The notes below the pieces were generated by a model. That model was not told the DNA's origin, searched no databases, and saw only the letters and a program-made list of their open reading frames with translations. A stretch of DNA of 64,000 nt, taken from assembly GCA_002946415.1 (NCBI GenBank), contig NJPS01000012.1:496001-560000 (forward strand). The letters are read 5' to 3'. Shown here piece after piece: positions 25,888 through 38,156 of this stretch. A program made the position numbers and the translations under genes. Within the stretch, counting starts at the first letter, position 1; every line of letters starts with the position of its first letter. This DNA comes from Rutstroemia sp. NJR-2017a BVV2 (Eukaryota > Ascomycota > Leotiomycetes > Helotiales > Rutstroemiaceae).

Positions 25888-26346
25888 TGTGCTTTTGAAT
25901 CATTACTTATTTGACTCCCCTGTGAGCTACCAGAGGTGAGAGAAGACCATCAGGTCTCGGCTTCGGGGACTGTGTTACCTGAGAAACTAGGTTTACATTG
26001 TTATCGAGTTTATAGGTTATCGCGATTACGAGCCTGACTTTGGGGATTTTCGCCACATTGGCTGAAAAGAGTCAAAGTCTTTTGGGAATTACCTTGATAT
26101 GGCTAGAAATAAATGAATGCTTCATTATAAGCGGTTTCATTGGTTCGATACTATCTTTAATAGAACGACCAGAAAATTCTTGCACTAAAGTGATAAATAT
26201 TCGCTAAGGCTGCGGTTTTCCCACACCCTCTAGCTCCCTCTTTATTTCTCACACTCGAAGTTTTCATCTCGTTGAACCTGAACCCCTCCATTCATCCCTC
26301 ATAGTCGAATTCACCCAGTTCATCACATCTCCGTCCTTATCTCAAA
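25888..26346. other. Divergent promoter between VPS52 and eIF5A
   Basis: About 460 bp between two start codons. An ATTGG (inverted CCAAT) lies near 26140. The stretch before the eIF5A start is pyrimidine-rich (CTCCCTC, CCTCCATTC), a common leader style for highly expressed fungal genes. Confidence 0.5.
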
Positions 26347-27132
26347 ATGTCTGCAGAGGGTACCATTGATGATGCTCAGGTAAGATACCAGTTTTGTAAT
26401 CTCGTTTTCCCAAATTTCCCTCTCACCCCGCACGCACCCCGCCATCTCTCGTGCACCTCCTCGAGGGCCAAATCAACAACAACAACAAAGTTGGAAACGT
26501 TCATGGCTAACAATTTGCCTTTCGCACTCTTAGCATGAGCAGCACACTTTCGAGAGCGCCGATGCTGGTGCATCTGCCACTTATCCCATGCAATGTTCTG
26601 CCTTGAGAAAAAACGGATTCGTTTGCATCAAGAACCGGCCCTGCAAGATCGTCGACATGTCCACCTCGAAGACTGGAAAGCACGGTCACGCAAAGGTCCA
26701 TTTGGTTGCTATCGATATTTTCACTGGAAAGAAGCTCGAAGATCTTTGCCCATCTACCCACAACATGGATGTTCCCAACGTTTCACGCAAGGAATACATG
26801 CTGGTAAGAATATCTGGCAGACGTGAATGGAAAACAGGGACGCATATACTGACCCTTACATAGAGCCACTTGGAAGATGATGACGACTTCCTTCATCTAA
26901 TCGATGAAGATGGAGGAGAAAAGAACGATGTCGCGATACCTGATGCCGAGTTCAGAACCAAAGCCGAGGCAGCTCTCGCGAATAGCGAGACGAAGGGTGA
27001 CACCGAAGTTAGTAAGTCTAAACTATAACACCTTCAGTTTACCACAGCATCTACTAATCCCTGACAGTTGTCACCGTTCTTACTGCTATGGGAGAGGAGA
27101 AGGCCATGGAAATCAAGGAGAAAAATGTCTAA
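26347..27132 (+). CDS. TIF51A: Translation factor eIF5A (hypusine-containing)
   Basis: Ribosome-binding factor that relieves stalling and helps termination. Four exons: 26347-26379, 26543-26803, 26864-27011 and 27068-27132, 168 residues in frame. The N-terminal SH3-like domain has the hypusine loop [12 protein letters not shown]; the Lys between Gly and His is the residue modified by deoxyhypusine synthase. The C-terminal OB fold gives [13 protein letters not shown] and ends [14 protein letters not shown]. Intron 1 has two closely spaced AG acceptors; only the second (GAGCAG before CACACT) keeps frame. Highly conserved housekeeping gene. Confidence 0.97.
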
Positions 27133-28085
27133 ACGTATCAGTTGCTTAGATCGTGGGTGTTATACTGTTGTGGCTTGCCATTTGTGTAGATCTGTCTATG
27201 CATACATCTTCATATCTGGAGGAATTCAACGGCTTTCAAGTACACGCGCCCATGTGGTCTTCATGCATAGCAAATTTCATCTGGAGGCCTTGGTCGTCCT
27301 GGTTGTCTTTCCAGCCTTTCCCTACATCAAAACTACCCTTGATAGTATATGTTCACTCTTGGCCCATTTAGCCAAGAGGAAGTTTGGGGCTAGATCACTA
27401 AAGTACTTGTCTATGAACAAACCCGTTATGCTCCTTCAGGCACCTGTTCTTGATGACGTTGTTCTCAAATTGTGTGAAGTTCTTCGCTATAGCGCACCCA
27501 TCAGATAGGTAGTCCGACTGCAGACGTGAAACACAGATAACCTTACATCTTGTAGAAAACAAAAGTTTTTAGAAGGGAGAAGCAAAGTGGCGTGAGTGGA
27601 TAACATGGGAAGAGGTGAGATGGGAGAATTGGAATGCAAATAGGAAGGAGGATGGCCAAAATATGACGGGATAGCATGGCTCATTATTCATTGCTGTCCT
27701 GGGAATGTAATGGCATACCGAGTTGATGATAGTCATAGGGTTCTCATACGTTTGGTGAAACCTGCTCGCCTGACCTACCTTGACCCAGGCTCGGGGGAAA
27801 TATAATAAACTAACCTCTCTCATAGCCCATGCTCACAAACATTCACTGCCACTGATCACATATATTGTTGTTGGTTTGCACGAGCTAGCTCTTGTAACTT
27901 ATAGTGAAGCTACAGAGGGAAGCTAAATGAATAGGACTAGGACGGCATATCGAAACGAGGCATGATAGAGTGGGTATCGATGTATAGTTGTTTTGGGGTA
28001 CTCGAGGGAATTTCCTCGTTGAAACTAACTGTTGACGCCTTTCAAGAGGCCAATGCACCCTCCTTCATTGGCCTTCCATCTTGAC
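27133..28085. other. Convergent 3' region between eIF5A and YIP1-family gene
   Basis: About 950 bp between two stop codons with no protein-like frame. It should hold the 3' untranslated regions of both genes. The remaining frames lack conservation-like composition. Confidence 0.5.
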
Positions 28086-29214
28086 CTAGAATAGAAACAT
28101 AGCTGGATCCGCCGCTTTCGCAGGATCACTCTCCGCAGGCTTATTGGCTACCGGGCTTCCATGCGCAAAGAAGAGGAACTTGATGGTGAATGCCAATGCT
28201 GCATGCAGACATACCACCAAGATTAATAGGATCTTGCTAGTTTGCTTATCCGTTGCGCTCAATACCGGATACAGATTCCTGAGCAAGAAGGCAACACTGA
28301 GTCCAAATCCAACCCCAACGAAAACCCAGTTCATGATTGTGATGCCGGACCAAGAGACGAGTGCGACGGGAATCCAGACAAGATTTGAATATCCGTATAG
28401 GGCGCAACACTCAAGCAGGTTGGCAGATTCGCTGCCAAAGTATTTGAGAGCTAAGAACAAAAGGATGGGGATTATGAAGGTGTAGCCATAGATCAAGCCT
28501 GCTGCGCCTGTTGGATGAAATTGTGTTAGCTTTGTGTCTCTAATTCGTAGCCTCTCCTTCATGGCAATCCTTATGCTCTCCGTGTTGCCGGTAGATGGTG
28601 GCTCTAAACATAAGATGCTACCAATTCAACGCATTGAGGCTGATGCCAATGCCTAACATGCCTCTGTCATGCATTGAAAATGAGGAGAAGTGAACCTACC
28701 ACTCAGCAGCTCAAAATCATATGCAAACTTCCCGGCCCCTCTCTCAGCCAAGTATGAGCTCACGGTGCCCCCCATGAACAAGATAAAGACAACCGTAGTC
28801 GCGATCCAGAACGGACCATATAAATCCGGATTCCCCTCTAGCACATCGAGGAAGTTTGCTCTGGGATAAAGCGCCGCCCAACAGCGGGCAAGCACAGACG
28901 AAGTATCGACATCGAAGAATTGGGAGTAGAAGTGTAGTGACCAGAGGTAGCTTTTAGAAGTCGATGGGGAGGAAGAGGTAGCTGGAGCGGGGAGGCCAGG
29001 AGAATGTGGTTTGCGGGATGAAGTGGAGGGATGTGTGCTAAAGTCAGAATTATGGAAAGAGAGGGGATCTTCTTCCAGGTCGGTATGGCCTAGATCGCCC
29101 TGTGAGGAGAGGTGTTAGTACACTTTGCGCGTTAAATGCGGAGAGGCGGAAACAGAATGATTGCCATACTTCCTCATCAACATCTACAACGACATCATAG
29201 CCTGCTCCTGACAT
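28086..29214 (-). CDS. YIP1-family Golgi membrane protein (YIPF1/2-like)
   Basis: Multi-span membrane protein of the Yip1 domain family, which binds Rab GTPases on Golgi membranes. Three exons: 29214-29170, 29099-28700 and 28507-28086, 288 residues. The soluble N-terminus starts MSGAGYDVVVDVDEE and contains the family-type stretch YLWSLHFYSQFFDVDT. About five membrane segments follow: PFWIATTVVFILFMGGTV; LIYGYTFIIPILLFLALKYF; ALYGYSNLVWIPVALVSW; MNWVFVGVGFGLSVAFLL; ILLILVVCLHAALAFTIKF. The YGYSN motif in the third segment is a Yip hallmark. Assignment to the YIPF1/2 (yeast Yip5) branch rather than Yip1 or Yif1 is from overall layout. Confidence 0.85.
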
Positions 29215-29801
29215 TATGTGAATTTGCGATCAAAAAGAATCCAATGTTGTGGATAGATGTGTTGGAGTTTATCGCAATTGATGGTTTTAGCTTGGGACAG
29301 CTTGCGAATCTGAACAGTGAAATAGCGCTAGTGACGCAGGTTTGGCACCCTTGCAAGATTACTGTAAACCGAGTTTTATACAGGCGACTTCTAAACAATG
29401 GAGTCAGAAATTACTCGAGAGAGGTTTGGCATCTCTTATAGTATACTCTTATACTATACTCTTTAATACTTGTGATGTTTAGATGTTTAGATGTTTATCA
29501 TAGTAAATCCCGGAGATTGGCTACCATAACACGCATGGGCTCATGGCACTCAGGAAACTGGCATATACAGAGGAGAGCATTGAAGTCCCTGACTTGGGAT
29601 TTGTCATCAGTTTGTGAATAATCAGGTAATCATGCAATCACATCAGATCAATGCATGTGCTTGATGCTTGTCTCATTGTCTATCTTTGCCTCTTGCTAAG
29701 CCAGCCACGCAAACAAAGGACCATCCATCGACCCATCCTCGCACCAATCTTCCCCCCATAATCTCCTTCCTGAGAACCCAAACGCCAGAGAAGCGAAACA
29801 T
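29215..29801. other. Intergenic: YIP1-family promoter and ubiquitin-L40 3' flank
   Basis: About 590 bp without a gene. A short AT-rich direct repeat of GTTTAGAT units lies near 29475-29495. Nothing else is recognised. Confidence 0.5.
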
Positions 29802-30536
<735 letters not shown>

Positions 30537-30951
30537 GGTTGCTGGAATTCCTCGCGGTCGTTGTTGTCGTGAAATCTATGAAATTCGATCTTGAGGCTGC
30601 TGTGCGGCAAGACTCAAGGGCATCGCTAAATTTGCTAGCTCGGTCACGTGCGCACCGTCATTCTCTCTAAGCAGATTTCAAGCTTCACTTGTTTATAATG
30701 AAACGGAAGACGTTGATTAGACAATATTATGTAGATTAATGTGGTGTGGAGTGGAGAATACAAAATTCCTCCTCGCGACGAACTCCGCAAACTGCGCATT
30801 GTAGACTTGCAGTTGACGATGGCGATATTTACAGAACGAACGCCACATTCTTACTCCAAGTTCTAGCCCTAAAACAATAACCCTACCGATTGGAAACAAC
30901 CAAACGCCGCAAGTGATCTGAGGTGCTTAGGCACATTTACCAGCCAGAACG
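30537..30951. other. Intergenic: ubiquitin-L40 leader and promoter, RRN7 3' flank
   Basis: About 415 bp. The part next to 30536 should be the 5' leader exon of the ubiquitin-L40 transcript. The telobox-like pair lies at the far end, next to the RRN7 stop. Confidence 0.5.
30865..30886. promoter_or_regulatory. Telobox-like motif pair upstream of ubiquitin-L40
   Basis: AGCCCTAA at 30865-30872 and AACCCTAC at 30879-30886, followed at once by CCGATTGG (inverted CCAAT). AACCCTA-type teloboxes are known upstream of ribosomal protein genes in fungi and are bound by Tbf1-like factors. They lie about 330-350 bp upstream of the L40 start. The role is inferred from position and sequence only. Confidence 0.4.
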
Positions 30952-32805
30952 TCAATCATATGTAGATGTCAAGTCCATTTCTTGAGTCCTTTGCTTTCTC
31001 CTTTCTGCCAGCATCCACTTTTCCAATTGGATCTCTGTAAGAAAGACACCCTGAACCAATCTTTCCACAGAAATTCCAATCTGGCCAGCTAGAAAAGAAT
31101 GGTCAGAGATAGTTAATATTTTAGAGTGAACTATCACTCACCTGCAACCTCATAGAATGTTCTCGCGGAGTCGGGCAACTCTCCAACCCTTCGGTAGCGT
31201 CGATACATCTCGCCTGGTCGGACTACGTCCTCAGTATTGTCATCTTCAGAACGTCTATGTGGCTTTTGAACTGTCATCGTCTGATGGATCTGTCTCGTTC
31301 GTTCACTTGGACTGGTTGTACTCTTATACGAATCCCCTTCTGGCTGTGTTTCAAGAGGGAATAATTCCAGTATTTGCTCAGGCACTGTTGGCAATTAGTA
31401 ACTTCCCAATAAAGTGTTATTTGGCACATACTCTTCTGATCTCTGTCATCAATCCATGTTCTATGATACCAAGTCATCCATTCGTCCATCTGCTTGCCAG
31501 TCATGTTCAATACATCTGAATCTGTAACGCAAAGTTCGTCTCCTCGCTTCAATGTCTCATCAGTGTGTTCGGTCATGATGTCTCTCCATTTGATCCAATT
31601 AATCTTTGTTGCCGAAGGATCTAGATCATTTTCTGGTAGTCTAACTACATCATCAAATGGCTGGGAGAGCTTCGTAGCGATGACGACAAGGCTCATCAGT
31701 TGGAACTCCGGATATCCTGCTGTTCCATAGAGACGTCTGTTGTGAATTGGATATGAAAAATCGTATCCGAGTAGCTCCGCGAGGCATTTCACTCCCACAT
31801 AAATGTCGACTATGCGACGTTAGATATAGAATTGCCAACCACGCTGCAGACACCTACCTGGAAGGCCAAGGTCTCGAGTGAATTTGTATAAGAGCAATCT
31901 ATGGTTCAATGGAGGAAAGACCATTTCGAAGCCAACATTGTAAAAAGTAATCATGTCCAGCACTGATTGGTGGACTCTGTATGCACTCAAAGGGCTGTGG
32001 ATTTCCAATGCACTGTGGTAATGAGCCGGCAGCCGAACCTTCATTTCCTTCGGGATTTCTTTGATCTGTAGGCTGATCAGTATGTTCCCAAGCTCCGAAC
32101 GCAGAGGTATTCTCACTGCTCGTGTGTAGAGCATCTCATCTCTGGTTGCCCATCGGATGATAGCTCCCAAACTCACAGGTAGTCTTAAAAGCAAAATCCC
32201 TAGATAATTGAACGCTAAAGTCTCGACCAACTTTGGGAGGAGTTTCTTCGTCCTCTCAGCTCTCTTCCGACTCATTATACTTGAAGCTAAACTCTTCCAA
32301 CCCGTAGCATCAGTGTCCGTCGTCTCTTCTTCCGTGGTCGATCCGAATTCCGTTCCATACTCAGTTCTTTCGTCCCCTACTCCACGGAGAACCCTCAATC
32401 TCAAGTCCCACAGATCTCTCACGACTGTCTCCAACTCGGGCGGAAATCTTTTCGCCGTTACTAGCCAGTGGGTTTGCTTCCAGAGAATGAGTTGATAGCA
32501 CTGTAGGTAGAGCTCTGTGGCGTCTTGACCACCGAAAACTTTCTCCACGTGCTCGTTCTCCTCTTTCCTTTTCCGAGACTTTTTACCTTGGCTGTTCCAG
32601 TCATCCTCATCCTGTTGAGTTTGCGTGAATCCCTGATGTCTGTTAGCAAAGCAAACTGGTTAGAGAAACTTCTACTAACCGTCTGTTCATGACCTCTTTG
32701 GCAAAACTTTTTACCATCTTCGATGTAAAATTTTCGGGCCCGGCATCCTTCTTCTATGCAGCTCTCACCGTTCCGAAACCGATGATAGTCGATATTTGAA
32801 GACAT
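30952..32805 (-). CDS. RRN7: RNA polymerase I core factor subunit Rrn7 (TAF1B/TFIIB-like)
   Basis: TFIIB-like subunit of the Pol I core factor that recruits polymerase to the rDNA promoter. Several exons run from 32805 to 30952; the first gives MSSNIDYHRFRNGES and the zinc ribbon CIEEGC with FCQRGH, the Cys/His layout of Rrn7. The cyclin-fold region follows (TELYLQCYQLILWKQTHWLV; LRLPVSLGAIIRWA; CLAELLGYDFSYP). The ending is LAERRKQRTQEMDLTSTYD-like. Between them are a Ser/Thr/acidic insert (about residues 100-130) and a Lys/Arg segment after the zinc ribbon. The roughly 560-residue length suits fungal Rrn7. Exon ends inside 31400-31860 were read by frame only. Confidence 0.85.
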
Positions 32806-33470
32806 TCTCCATCATATAAAATGAATTTGGAGGAGTTGTGATGTTTAATGAAGTCTTCATTAGTATATTTTCGATGTCCGTCGTCTATTAGTAATCCAAA
32901 AATCGCTTCGCGACAGTTCGTGAACTCCAGCCCTTTCAAAAAAGGAAAAAAAAGAGGGACAACTGAGAACATCCACCCACATTGGACGAGTGATCAAGGG
33001 GAAGATGAATTCTAAGTCGCATCTAGCTATTTATCGATATGTCCGTATTCCCACCACGAAATATAAACACGACTATGATAAATTCATATACACGTCACGT
33101 CTCGATGAAGCTATATGACCATTCATCAAAAGATAGTCTCGACGACCATCATATTTCCAATTACCATCCACCTAATAATTAACAACTAATTACAATGATT
33201 AATAAGACTAGTTCATTTTTCTTTTTCCATCCATCCAGTCATTACACGAGCCGTTGGTTTCATCCGCTTCCTTCCATTCCCTTCGCTCACAAGTTTCATT
33301 AAGATATCTTCCTCTTGACGCCTGGAAAAGAAGAGCCATCTCTTCTGGGACTCCCTATATTTATAGACTGAAGAATAAAAACGCCCGGTCTAATGCATCA
33401 CATCCACCTTCCTATGACGCTGCATCGAAGCAGAGGCTGTGTCCCGATCCGAATGAATTGAAAGCGGAAA
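32806..33470. other. Intergenic: RRN7 promoter and ERG5 3' flank
   Basis: About 665 bp without a gene; AT-rich around 33040-33230 and probably holding the ERG5 3' untranslated region. No repeat or RNA gene is seen. Confidence 0.5.
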
Positions 33471-35298
33471 TTATGATCTTTTGGTGAAGACTAACGGGCA
33501 ATCGTCCTTTTGTTGAGGTTAGTAAGAATCTTTCAGAATTATTTTCCAAGGGTCGAAGAAGTACTAACCATGGGGAAGATGGTAGCAAAGACCTTGATCT
33601 CTTCCGACTTGGGAGTCGGGTGGTGTACCCAGTCAAGTTCCATGGATGCCTTTCCAATCATAAGAGCAAGGTTCATTTGCGCATAAACTTGTCCAAGACA
33701 ATAGTGAGGGCCAACACCAAATACCAAGTAGTTCTTAGCTCCCTTTTCTTCGGCATCACCAGAGTAGTAGCGTTCCGGATCGAATTCATCTGGTCGGTCA
33801 TAGACTTCAGGGTCGCGCAAGGCTGGATAAACTGATGGGACAATCATAGCTCCTACAATGCTCGTTAGTACTGATCCATTGTAGTAACCAGGTGAACAAA
33901 CCTTTAGGGACGGTGTAAGTATCAGTAATAGGGAACGGCTTCTTGGTGACGTATGGGACCATGATGACTGGGGGACGGTATCTCAATAATTCACGGACCA
34001 CGGCACGAGTGTATTTCATCTCTTCCATCATGTCCATGTTTGGTCGAACAGACTTGTCACCACCACGAACACGTAGGTTTTCCTCGCGAACTTTGTCGAG
34101 AACGTCAGGGCGTTGAGCCATAGTTTGGAACAACCAGGTTGCGGCACTGCTAGTAGCGTCTTGAGAGGCAAACAAGAAGGTAAAGACGGTTTGAGCGATT
34201 TCGAAATCAGTAAATTCACGGAGCAATGGTGTTGGCTTTTCCATGCCTTCCGTAGAAAGACCCTTGGCTTCGCGTTCGCGCCAAGCAGCTGACTCCAACT
34301 GAGACTTGACCCATCCATCCATGATGCAAGAGACATCCCCACCAGCAGCCATGCGTACCTTGCTCTTTGCAGCGCACTTGGAGAATTCCTCAAGTACCAT
34401 GTCTGCGGCCTTCTTTCCGTACCAGGACTTGGTGAAAGGGAGAATGATGGGGAAGTTGACCAGTTCCAAGGCAGCAGTGATATTGTAGTAGTCATCGGCA
34501 ATCTTCTTGATGGCCTCATCGGACATGTAGTAACCCACGAAAGTGCGGCAAGAAACGGCGCACATCAGCTCTCTGAATTCAGCCATGAATGGCACCGGGT
34601 TTCCTCCAGCTTCGGTGCTGATTTTTGCGAATCTCTCGAGATACACATTGTATACATCATCTTGTCCTGGTAGATAGCAGTCGAGAGCTTTGCGTGTGAA
34701 TAGACCATTGAGACCTTTTCGGAAATCGACGTGCGCCTTGCCGTCAAGGAAGACCCAATTAGTTTCACCCAACAATTTGTGTGCTGAATCGACGACACAA
34801 GGCTTCACGAAACCTGGCGAGTTGAATACTTTTCTGGCCATATCACGGGTAGAGGCGATAACGACGAATCTGCAATCCATTAATATACAATTTGCGAGTT
34901 GCGCAATTTCGTGTGCTCACTTGTGGAATACTGAAACGCAGCTGAGTTCTCCGCTTGCCCATTTCTCTTTGTATTCGTGGAACTTCGGATTCACAGACTG
35001 TAGGAATGGGCCGATGAAGGGAGCTTTCCATGCCGGCCCTACAATTGAGCCTTTCTGCCAGATATAGCTAACTACAGTTCGATTAGCAATGAGCTTTGAG
35101 TCTTGTTGTGGAGATAGAAATGTTCTTACACTGGTCATATGCTACTAATATGGCAAGAACGGTGAGAATGATCTGCCATGCACTGATTCCCGAAAGTTTT
35201 GCCAAATAGCTGTCGAGTTGGGAATTTCCGAGGACCTGAGCGTATTGAGCATCTGCCACAGGAGAAGCATAGCTAAGGTTCTGTGCGACCTCAGCCAT
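33471..35298 (-). CDS. ERG5: Cytochrome P450 CYP61, sterol C-22 desaturase
   Basis: Late ergosterol-pathway enzyme that makes the C22-C23 double bond in the ER membrane. Exons run 35298-35130, 35071 to about 34923, about 34871-33902 and two short 3' exons ending DDCPLVFTKRS. The N-terminus has a membrane anchor (ISAWQIILTVLAILVAYDQ) and then FSYIWQKGSIVGPAWKAPF, diagnostic of CYP61. The I-helix is FASQDATSSAATW, the ExxR motif is in VVRELLRYRPP, and the haem loop is FGVGPHYCLGQ with the Cys ligand. All catalytic parts are present at normal spacing. Choosing the TGTAG acceptor before TTAGCTATATC restores YDQFSYIW. Two CCAAT boxes lie about 310-330 bp upstream. Confidence 0.95.
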
Positions 35299-35746
35299 GA
35301 TTGACTATGTTATCGACGAGAATTCTGTAGCTTTCAATTCCCCTTTCCTCAAGCACCGGATAAAAAGGAACGACAGTCGGGCTCAGCAATTAAATTAACA
35401 ATTGCAAGAGCAGAAAGAGGATCGATGGGTGGGATCGACCAATTGTCGTAGCACAGAAAGTCTTGCTCAGAAGCAATTCTGTGTAAGGCGACGAGGAGTA
35501 TAAAGTGAAGGAAAAGGAGGGAGGGAGAAAGAGGGAGTACTCGGGGGATACTTTTCCTTTTCAGATGAAATAAAATTGATGATTTTCGATATCATTGATT
35601 ATCTAACCAATCAACAACCATTAACCAATCCCATTCGAGCTAGAACATTCAGTGACGAAGATCATTGGGTGGTGCCACTCTCTGACCATTTCTGACCATT
35701 TATTAGTCTGCGGGAACTGATATATCCGACCCGACGAGATTATACG
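35299..35746. other. Intergenic: ERG5 promoter and unknown-gene 3' flank
   Basis: About 450 bp holding the paired CCAAT boxes and, near 35680-35700, a direct repeat CTGACCATTT / CTGACCATTT. A pyrimidine/purine-skewed GGAGGGAG stretch lies near 35515-35540. No gene is seen. Confidence 0.5.
35607..35629 (+). promoter_or_regulatory. Paired CCAAT boxes upstream of ERG5
   Basis: CCAAT at 35607-35611 and again at 35625-35629, 18 bp apart, about 310-330 bp upstream of the ERG5 start (inverted with respect to the gene). The CCAAT-binding complex controls ergosterol genes in Aspergillus. No sterol-regulatory element was confidently read. Regulation is inference. Confidence 0.4.
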
Positions 35747-36358
35747 TTACTTCGTACACTTGTCGCAATGTCGCATACATTGTTTCATGCGCTCACGTAG
35801 CTTGAGAGAGGCGAAGACGCGTGTGGAAGAAAGACGGTACGTGACATCGGGAGGGGGAATCCCATTTGGTCCAAAAGAAAGCTTACCATCGTCCTGGTAT
35901 CGTTGAAGATATTCCACTGCCGTCAAGTTGGGATAGAGAGCACGAATACGAAGAAAGTACGCTGTCATACAAGTAAGCTAGCAACCAGGCACAGAGATGT
36001 GGTTGGTTTTCTCGACTTAAGCCTTACCGACTTGCTTACTATTGGTCATCTTCCATGCATCATGATATGACCCCTGATCGGCTACCCTTAGCTTTGGACA
36101 GTAATGTACGTAGTATACTGTTCTGCCTTCACCGACAGTGCGCCAGTACAACATACAGTATGGATGGGCACTGCGTGCCGCTTTTTGAAGCAGCTGGACC
36201 AATCCAGCTTCTACGAGTGACCCTTTCGAATCCTTGAGAAAGGGTTGTGGACTTGGCACCTCCTATACGCGGGTTCGGAAATACAGTATCCATATCCACT
36301 TCTATCGTGGCTCCGTGGAAGTTCGAGAAGGAATTTAGAAAATCACCTCACGGTCCAT
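35747..36358 (-). CDS. Small protein of unknown function, three exons
   Basis: Not recognised. The model joins 36358-36347 (MDRE), 36262-36028 and 35961-35747, 153 residues with the frame kept at both junctions (GTATAG acceptor, GTCG/GTAAGG donor, GACAG acceptor). The protein is basic and soluble, with no signal peptide or membrane segment. It contains SLVEAGLVQLLQKAARSAHP, several Tyr and Cys residues (YCMLYWRTVGEGRTVYYVHY) and a Cys/His-rich end, CMRHCDKCTK, that might bind metal. A GTAAGC inside GACGATG could be an extra donor, but no acceptor continues the frame. The first exon is the weakest part; only about 190 bp separate it from the DhaK gene stop upstream. Confidence 0.5.
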
Positions 36359-36551
36359 GTATTGCACATACCAGAGCGATCGCCTTATCACAGCACCTTG
36401 GCGGCATTTCTAGACGGGATATCTGATGACACCACATTCCTCAACGCACTATTAGGTTCAATAAACCTCACATTTCGATACGGATCTTATCTGCAGAAAT
36501 GCTATCGAAAAGTCTCTCCATCGGGGCTGCTATGGAAACAAGCATTGATCA

Positions 36552-37768
36552 CTATTGTCTCCAAGCAACAACCTCAACTTTCCGATCCCAGCACTCCAAA
36601 GCCTCATCTCTGCTTAGGACCCCTTGTTCATCAAATCGAGGCAGTCGCCACACAGTAAAACCAAATCCACTCTGCTTTAAGCTCGTTACCATTGGTCCTA
36701 ATGTCATTCTCTGCACGTTGATATCCTGTCTTTCAAGCTCCGCAATGGCTAGTTCGGCAAATCTAGCTAGAACTTCGTCCGCAGTACTACCTGAGCTGTT
36801 TACCAGGAGAATGGCCTCGTTTTTACCGGTGGAAGAGAATGGTATGAATCCTCTATCGGTATCAGTGGTATTCGTTAGAAGGTCAATCATCTCTTTAGTG
36901 AGAGCTTCTGGACTTGGAACAGGTGATATCTGCCGGAGACCTGGTTCTCCATGGCATCCTAGCCCTAGCTCGATCGTAGAGGGTGGGAGCTGCTGAATTT
37001 CAGTGATAATGTTATTTGGCAAAGCCACGCTTTGAAATATTAGCTAGTGCGTTGGTCCAGCGGTACTGAAGTCATACCGGTCAAACGCAACAGCGATCGT
37101 GCCTGAGTTCGCTGCGATGTAGTCCATCACGTCCCCTACTCGCTCTAAACTTTCACCTTGGTCTGCCAAAGCACATGCAATCTTCAACCCTACGACATGT
37201 CCACTTAATCCCCTCCTTCCAACTTTGCCTCCTTTCTTCCTACCGACAGCAACATCATCTCCTATGGGAATGAATCTGACTTTATACCCAGCTGCGGTTG
37301 CTCGCGTGATGGCCAACCCAGCATTCAATATATCCCCGGTGTAATTTCCGCAGACAATCAATGTGCCCTTGGATTTTGTATTTGGAGGCTGACACAGTTT
37401 TATGGCCTCGAATATCTGTGCTGCCGTCGGAGAAGCGAAGACATTCCCGGAAACCGAACATGAGAGATACGAAGGACCGACAAAACCTGAGAACATCGGC
37501 TCACTGCCGTGTGTTAGTAGCTACACGAAACCCACATAGCTCGGGAGATGAGTTACTGTCCGCCTCCAGCAAACCCAATAGTTGTGACGTGATCTTTTCG
37601 GAAAACATCAAGATCGCTTCGATAAACAATCTTATATGCTGGTATGTACGACAAGTTAGGGTTGTGTTCTGTGAGTCCAATCGCTGCCTCGTTTATTGCG
37701 TCCACCGGATCATTAATGAAATGAAACGTCTCCTTGGAGATCGGTCTAGTCTGGACTTCTGTTGCCAT
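36552..37768 (-). CDS. Stand-alone DhaK-domain protein (dihydroxyacetone kinase substrate subunit)
   Basis: The DAK1/DhaK half of dihydroxyacetone kinase, which holds the ketose substrate. Exons 37768-37557, 37503-37078 and 37029-36552 give 371 residues, close to bacterial DhaK and far below the roughly 590 of one-chain fungal Dak. Seen: GFAGGGHEPMFSGFVG at about 65-80 (the family has GGGSGHEP, so two residues are missing), NYTGDILNAGLA, GDDVAVGR at about 152-159 followed by KVGRRGLSGHVVG, and LGLGCHGEPG with the expected substrate-binding His at about 239. The chain stops after the DhaK fold (ECWDRKVEVVAWRQ), with no DAK2/DhaL. It is divergent, 388 bp away, from a gene that has DhaL. A partnership is inferred. 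The first in-frame ATG is used; a TTG upstream is not. Confidence 0.85.
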
Positions 37769-38156
37769 GGTTGTGGGGTTGCGGGGTGCAGTGAAGATCA
37801 ATGCAAGAAGAGAAATATAAAATCATCCACGACGACAATGTTTGATATACCTGAGATCGTAAAACATTCATCAAAGTCGAAAAGAGATGACAATAAAAAC
37901 CAGGAGAATACTCCATACTGGGTCGGTACTAATCATCTGGCACACGATCAGCATGAAGATGGGGAAATTCCCCGCAGTCGACTGAAATGGACACTCGGGT
38001 TTCCCTTTTGAGTTATCCGGCGCAGACTAGGCGGGGTAGCTTCAATATCCCATACCCCAGAGCCAAGATGGGAATTATCATACTTAGGCATTTTCTTGTT
38101 CCTTTATTCGTTCTCATTCGTTTTATTTTGCGGTTATCTGGTTTTATAACATCGAG
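37769..38156. promoter_or_regulatory. Shared divergent promoter of the two Dak-like genes
   Basis: 388 bp between two start codons pointing away from each other. The short shared region makes joint control likely. AT-rich stretches occur near 38080-38150. No specific activator site could be identified. Confidence 0.55.

Noticed and set aside
37070..37090. Apparent loss of the catalytic His in the DhaK-only protein (yeast-type LDHC replaced by FDRV).
   Set aside because: From memory of the family, animal enzymes also lack a His at this site; the substrate-binding His is the one in G-x-H-x-EP, and that is present here as GCHGEPG.
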